Assembly (NCBI RefSeq): GCF_000002865.3
Contig: NW_001865049.1
Location: forward strand, 6,331 to 70,330
From: Monosiga brevicollis MX1
Taxonomy: Eukaryota > Opisthokonta > Choanoflagellata > Craspedida > Salpingoecidae
Reading direction: 5' to 3'
DNA: 64,000 nucleotides
The stretch's first letter is position 1. Each line of letters starts with the position of its first letter. A program made the position numbers and the translations under genes. The notes below the pieces were generated by a model, which was not told the origin of the DNA, made no database searches, and saw only the letters and a list, made by a program, of their open reading frames with translations. Shown here piece after piece: positions 59,387 through 64,000 of this stretch.

Positions 59387-60361
59387 ATTTTTTGGATGCA
59401 AAGGTCAGTGAGGACTTGTTTCATGATTTTTTGGGGTCAAAAACGGCAGCGCGCGCTGGTCGGGGTTCGCATTGATTATAGCATTAAAGGCAAGGGAGGG
59501 CCATGGACGGCACGTCTGGGACTCGGATAGCAGGGGCCACTGAGTCGGGGCGGACAACGCCGAGGAATGAAATGGGTTTCAAAGTGTGTGTGATCGTGGC
59601 GCAACAACGTCTCATCAATCACCTTTCGCGTGCCTCTGGCCGGGCTGCTGACGGGGTCTCTGGGTAAAAGGCAGATTTCAAAGACCAGCTCTGGTGTGGC
59701 TCTTTCATCCTTTTCGGACGGATATTGACGTGGGCCAAGGCTGGGCTGGAAAGTGTCGGGGCCGACACCGAGCAAGAGTGAGTTCAAGGCCATCGGGGAT
59801 TGCCCCCTTGCAGTCTTGCGCCTGCAACACGGCACTTGCTCCTTGGTGCTCGTGAAAGCGTGTGGTGTGGTGTGGTTCCGTGGCGTCGACCAGACGATCG
59901 CATCGCATCGCATCGCATCGCCTTGTCTTCCCGTGGTGTATTTTGCTGATCGTTAACACAATGGTCCTTCCTGTCTGGGTCATCACACCATCCACATCCC
60001 ACTCCGCCTCGGTGCGCGAGCGTTGCCCATCTCACTCTTTCCCACTCTCTCCCCTCGACAGCCCTTTGGCCCTTTGCGCATCTTGGCTATCAACCTGCCG
60101 CCACCCACCCCAATACGTTTCGCCTGCCACCACCCTTTTGTCAGTGCACCGGCGCGCGCGCTTGCATCTCGAGTTGCCAACGCCTGCCACCACTTCATCG
60201 GATCTGTATTTCTCCGTTCCCCTGCCTCACATCTCTCTTGCACGTTCAGGAGGGCTTGGCACTTCTTCCCGGGAATTCAACGAGCCTGAGCTCCAGCACT
60301 GGGCGCCACAGCGCTGCCATCATCACACTCGCCAAGCTCATCGCCGGATGCCATCAGCGCC
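57886..60361. other. 2.5-kb intergenic region, no gene
   Basis: Scattered open frames on both strands have no domain or codon signal. The stretch 59161-59386 is CT/CTCTAAA repeat. Pyrimidine-rich sequence at 59990-60300 probably belongs to the MOB1 promoter or 5' UTR. Confidence 0.5.
59161..59386. repeat. (CT)n with TCTCTAAA variants
   Basis: About 225 bp of CT repeat interspersed with CTAAAT units. Confidence 0.95.
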
Positions 60362-61444
60362 ATGAGTTTCTTCTTGTATGTACAGTAGCTCCCCACCCGC
60401 CTGCTCCAAACCCAACAGACTTGGCCTCGGGCCAGAATGACCCAGGCCCATCTCCACCCCCAATCTGTCATGGCCACCCCCACCCTTTGCTTCAATGTCA
60501 TTTTTCTCTATTTATCCAATCTGCCCATGTCACCAAGTGACGGGGGGAAATTGTCACTCGCATGTCACCCCACTTTGCCGGACACTGGCGTTGCCATCCC
60601 ACCTACACGCCTACACGCCTACACCCACGCGCTTGCACTTGCACACCGCCTTCTGGGGCTGCCAGCAACCCATGCCCTTCCCACGCCACCATTTCAACTC
60701 AACCCCGACAATTTGTTTCCTGCGAATCATCGCGGCCTGCCGTGGCCCTGATCTCGCTACACATCCACTCGCGCCGCGCACCCAAAGATGGGCAAACACA
60801 CGTCACATTCACTCATCACGATTGGGCATCGTGTTTGGTCCTGGTGCAGCAAGGGCCAGAAAACCTTCAAGCCCAAGAAGAACATCCCCGAGGGCACCAA
60901 GCAGCATGATCTCAAGAAATACGTCGACGCCACCCTTGGCGCTGGCAACCTGCGAGCTGCTGTTCGTCTGCCCGAAGGCGAAGACCTCGATGAGTGGATT
61001 GCCGTCAACAGTGCGTACCGACCCCCCTCCCGCCAGACATGTCACGTCGCTGATCCGCTAACCTTCACCCAACCACCCCATGCTCACGTTGTTCTTGCTT
61101 CCTCAGCCGTCGATTTCTTCAATCAGATCAACATTCTTTACGGGACCATCACAGAGTTTTGCACCCGCGAAAGCTGTCCCATCATGTCTGCCGGCCCAAA
61201 GTCTGTTGATGACCCATCGCTGCAGCCTTGCCTCGCAGGCTGCCAATGCCAGATCAAAGTTCCTGCCGCCTAGCGCTCATCAAACTGATGCATCGCGTGC
61301 TTCTAGATATGAGTATCAATGGGCCGATGGTGTCAACGTGAAACGGCCCATCCGCTGCTCCGCACCAGAGTATATTGACTTTTTGATGACCTGGGTACAA
61401 GCCCAGCTCGATGACGAATCAATCTTCCCCTCCAAGGTAAGGTG

Positions 61445-61483
<39 letters not shown>

Positions 61484-61966
61484 CCACACCAAAGACGCCA
61501 TAGACACAGCGTCTTGATCTAGAGCTGGGTCGTGCTCTCTGCTCGTGCGCTCACCATCGAAATGCGCGCTATCCATGGATCACACGCTAGATTGGCGCCC
61601 CCTTTCCCAAGGACTTTTTGGTGCTAGTCAAGGCTATCCTCAAGCGCCTCTACCGTGTCTACGCTCACATGTACCATTCTCACTTTAACAAGGTGCGAGT
61701 GTCGTCGACCCACCGCCATGCCTGCCCTGACGCCCGCATGTGCTCTGTGGATTTTGAGTGAATTCACGGCGTGTTTTCCCGCATAGATTGTTGCGTTGGG
61801 TGAGGAGCCTCACCTAAACACGTCCTTCAAGCACTTTATCTACTTTGTCAAAGAGTTCAACTTGGTGGAGCCTCGGGAATTGGCGCCTATGCAGGAGCTG
61901 ATTGATCGTTTGCTGGAGAAGGACAGGCTTAAGGAGGAACAGGCAGCGGCAACAGAAGAAGCCTAA
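60362..61966 (+). CDS. MOB1: MOB1 kinase activator (6 exons, 226 aa)
   Basis: Exons: 60362-60375, 60850-61010, 61107-61200, 61307-61436, 61591-61692 and 61787-61966; total 227 codons. Exon 1 is only 14 nt and supplies MSFF plus two bases; splicing gives MSFFFKGQKTFKPKKNIPEG, the conserved MOB1 N-terminus. Later blocks are LPEGEDLDEWIAVNTVDFFN, LYGTITEFCTRESCP (zinc ligands C..C), YEYQWADG, CSAPEYIDFLMTWVQ, and HLNTSFKHFIYFV (zinc His pair). A Glu/Ala-rich tail ends the protein. MOB1 binds and activates NDR/LATS kinases in Hippo and mitotic-exit signalling. Intron 4 has a poly-T run of about 38 just after the donor. An upstream in-frame ATG at 60788 would skip exon 1 and is not conserved. Confidence 0.96.
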
Positions 61967-62636
61967 GCACCCATGCGCGTGACACGGACTCTGTTTTTTA
62001 TGGTGGATACAAAGGAGATGCTTCTCCCTGATTCTCGCAGAGGGATTCCGATTATGTCGGTTGCTGGACGTCATTGACACTCTCCTCTCCACATGTGCAG
62101 CCTCGCTGATCTAGTTTTCTCCTGCATTTTGCTTGGGTTTGGTTTTTTTTTTTTCCTCTTTCATCTTTTTTCTCGCCCGTCTCTGCTGCCAGTGTTGTGC
62201 CTCAGTCGTGGCCGCACACTTGCGCGATGCTGCGCCAATCTGCTCTGTACTTGGCCGCGTGATGGTTGTGTCATGTGCTTGTTCTCGTTTTATGTTTTTT
62301 TTGTTCTGTTTTGTTTTTGTCGCATAGAGATGCAAGACTCGTTTAAGCTTTTTTTTCTCATTAGCTCCTATCTTCTCTTGTCTGGTTTCGTCTATATTGC
62401 TTTTTTCCCCTGCCTGCCACTTTCAACCCTTCTGTCCTGTCCTGACATTTTCTTTCTGCTCTTAATCGAACTTTCAACAGCCATCTCTTGAGTATTTATT
62501 CAATCATCAGCATCATTAGTCTGCAATTGAGGAAGAGGCATATTAAACAAAGCACACTTGTGCCGATACGTTCGAGTGCGGCCCTGACTCACTCCCTGTC
62601 GATCCGTGTGTATTGCGCGCGCGCCCTCTCTCTCCC

Positions 62637-62691
<55 letters not shown>

Positions 62692-62742
62692 CTCTCGATC
62701 TGGTCCACTTTTAATGTTATTACCAAAAGCATCATGGGCAAG
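61967..62742. other. tail-to-tail interval
   Basis: T-rich (about 62130-62480), with a (CT)n run at 62625-62690. No gene recognised. Confidence 0.6.
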
Positions 62743-64000
62743 CTAACAACGAGCGTCATGGCGACGCCGTTGGTGGACAAACAAGGGCGATGCGGTCACG
62801 TCAGCAAAGATGGCATTGCCGTGCCGTTGCCGCAGTGGTGTAGGCGAGTCAAACTGAGGGCGCAGGGGTGGCACGGGCTGAGCTGCACGGTGGGCTGCGC
62901 TCCTGCCCCCCATAAAAGAGGCACTGAGAGAGGTATTGAGCCCGCTGGGCTTGCCAGCGGGACTCTGCACCAGAGAAGAAGAAGGGGCCACGTCACCTCG
63001 ACGACTCAGCTGCAGCTTTGATGGTGTGACCATTGGCTGCGGCGGCGATTCCTGGAGCATGGCACCTCGGCGGGTAGTGAACGAGGCCGGGGCACGAGCG
63101 TGGTCGCGGCGCACGGACGCAGCAATGCGCTGCCCGAGCTCAGCAGTGACCGAGGCTGAAAGGGCGTGTGTAACGCGCGCGGGCGTTGCGCGTGGGGAGC
63201 GGTCAGCCTCGTTCATGAGCACGGATGGGCGTCGTGGCCCAAGATCCGATTTCCAAAACCGGGCGTGCATTTGACCGTAGAGCCCCAGCTGAGCCACGAT
63301 CAAGCCCGTGGCGGCCAAAACGAGGTGTTGAGGATACGAACGCGCGCCTTGCACGCTCTGAGACGCGACCAATGTGAGGTAGCAGGCAAGCACCAGCACG
63401 GTGGCACCGCGAGCCAGATAATACCGACGACTGAGCCAGAGTGGTTGTGTGGCCTTACTCTGAGCCATTGACTTGTGTGGGGTCAAAGCTTGCCCAAAGC
63501 CGATCCCTGACAAGCCTGTCGCCCGTTTAAGTGCGGTGCGTAAGGATCGTGACCCTCCCAATGCCAGTCGAGCCGTCTCTTTTCCAATGCTGCCCGAGTG
63601 GTGAGCGCCATACTGCCCACCGGGCAGGAGGCGCTCGTCCACGAAGATGAACAGAAGGAGGGGCCAAAGACGTGACTGGGCCAGCGTGTCGGGCCAGGCG
63701 CGAGCACCGAGAAGAGCCAGGGCACTCAAGGCGAGGTAAAGACAGGAAACGGCGAGCAGGTGGAGCCCGAGATGTTGCAGGAGGGCCAGGGTGCAGACGG
63801 CCAGGGCCAATTCGAGGGTGCGCCACAAAAGAAGAAGGAGGCGTCGTCGATCAAGAGCCGGGGCCACGGCCATGACTTGAAGGCGGGCGTCGTGTGAGGC
63901 CAAGTCCCAGGCAGTCACGGTCCACGCCAGGGGGAGGAGCGCGGCAGCGAGGCGCAGTCCGCGAAGGGTGGCGCTGGTTGCAAGATCGGCGCGGACAAGG
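62743..64000 (-). CDS. multi-pass membrane protein, C-terminal part, runs off right edge
   Basis: One uninterrupted minus-strand frame from the window edge to a TAG at 62743-62745 (about 418 residues visible). The frame is still open at 64000, so the N-terminus is outside. Hydrophobic segments cluster early (LLLLLWRTLELALAVCTLAL, LLAVSCLYLALSALALL, LWPLLLFIFV). Two more come later (GATVLVLACYLTLVA, LVLAATGLIVAQLGLY). The last about 170 residues are soluble, rich in Ser, Arg and Pro (SPRATPARVTHALSASV), and look disordered. No family is recognised. A nuclear-envelope or organelle membrane protein is conceivable but not supported by a motif. Confidence 0.7.
   Translation of the reverse strand, partial: LVRADLATSATLRGLRLAAALLPLAWTVTAWDLASHDARLQVMAVAPALDRRRLLLLLWRTLELALAVCTLALLQHLGLHLLAVSCLYLALSALALLGARAWPDTLAQSRLWPLLLFIFVDERLLPGGQYGAHHSGSIGKETARLALGGSRSLRTALKRATGLSGIGFGQALTPHKSMAQSKATQPLWLSRRYYLARGATVLVLACYLTLVASQSVQGARSYPQHLVLAATGLIVAQLGLYGQMHARFWKSDLGPRRPSVLMNEADRSPRATPARVTHALSASVTAELGQRIAASVRRDHARAPASFTTRRGAMLQESPPQPMVTPSKLQLSRRGDVAPSSSLVQSPAGKPSGLNTSLSASFMGGRSAAHRAAQPVPPLRPQFDSPTPLRQRHGNAIFADVTASPLFVHQRRRHDARC

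Overview
The window is eukaryotic nuclear DNA. Genes are dense and split by many short introns (about 60-370 bp, GT-AG with a few GC-AG), and simple repeats are abundant. The protein set is that of a flagellated unicellular opisthokont. Flagellum-linked genes (STPG2-like, CCDC180-like) sit beside animal-type MOB1, DRG2, GCP2, NAGK and MICU1, and there are long near-identical TPR and ankyrin arrays. A choanoflagellate such as Monosiga is the best guess; this is inferred from gene content, since no marker rRNA is present.

The left part (1 to about 24.5 kb) is repeat-rich and accessory. It holds a C2H2 zinc-finger gene between 63-bp direct repeats, broken pieces resembling a fungal-type RecQ helicase, and two tandemly duplicated ankyrin genes in which almost every exon is one 33-residue ankyrin repeat. 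It then has a lipid-anchored TIR-like/TPR-array gene, a MOV10-like RNA helicase, a HARBI1-type transposase gene, a receptor-L-domain protein cut by an assembly gap, a duplicated pair of small secreted-protein genes (one damaged), and a 551-bp non-coding inverted-repeat element.

The right part (25.6 to 64 kb) is gene-dense and mostly conserved. It begins with an 18-exon secreted protein (beta-rich repeats, coiled coil, FG-GAP-like propeller) and an NPPF-motif protein. Next come gamma-tubulin complex GCP2 (minus) divergent from DRG2 (plus), then the CCDC180-like gene (minus) divergent from STPG2 (plus) with an RFX X-box-like site at the CCDC180-like start. These are followed by NAGK (minus), a probable mitochondrial PP2C phosphatase and MICU1 in series, MOB1, and the C-terminal part of a multi-pass membrane protein running off the right edge.

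For most genes the exon models were built by hand from splice sites, reading phase and family similarity. In the models given in full, the summed exon lengths are divisible by three. Two 50-base N runs mark assembly gaps.
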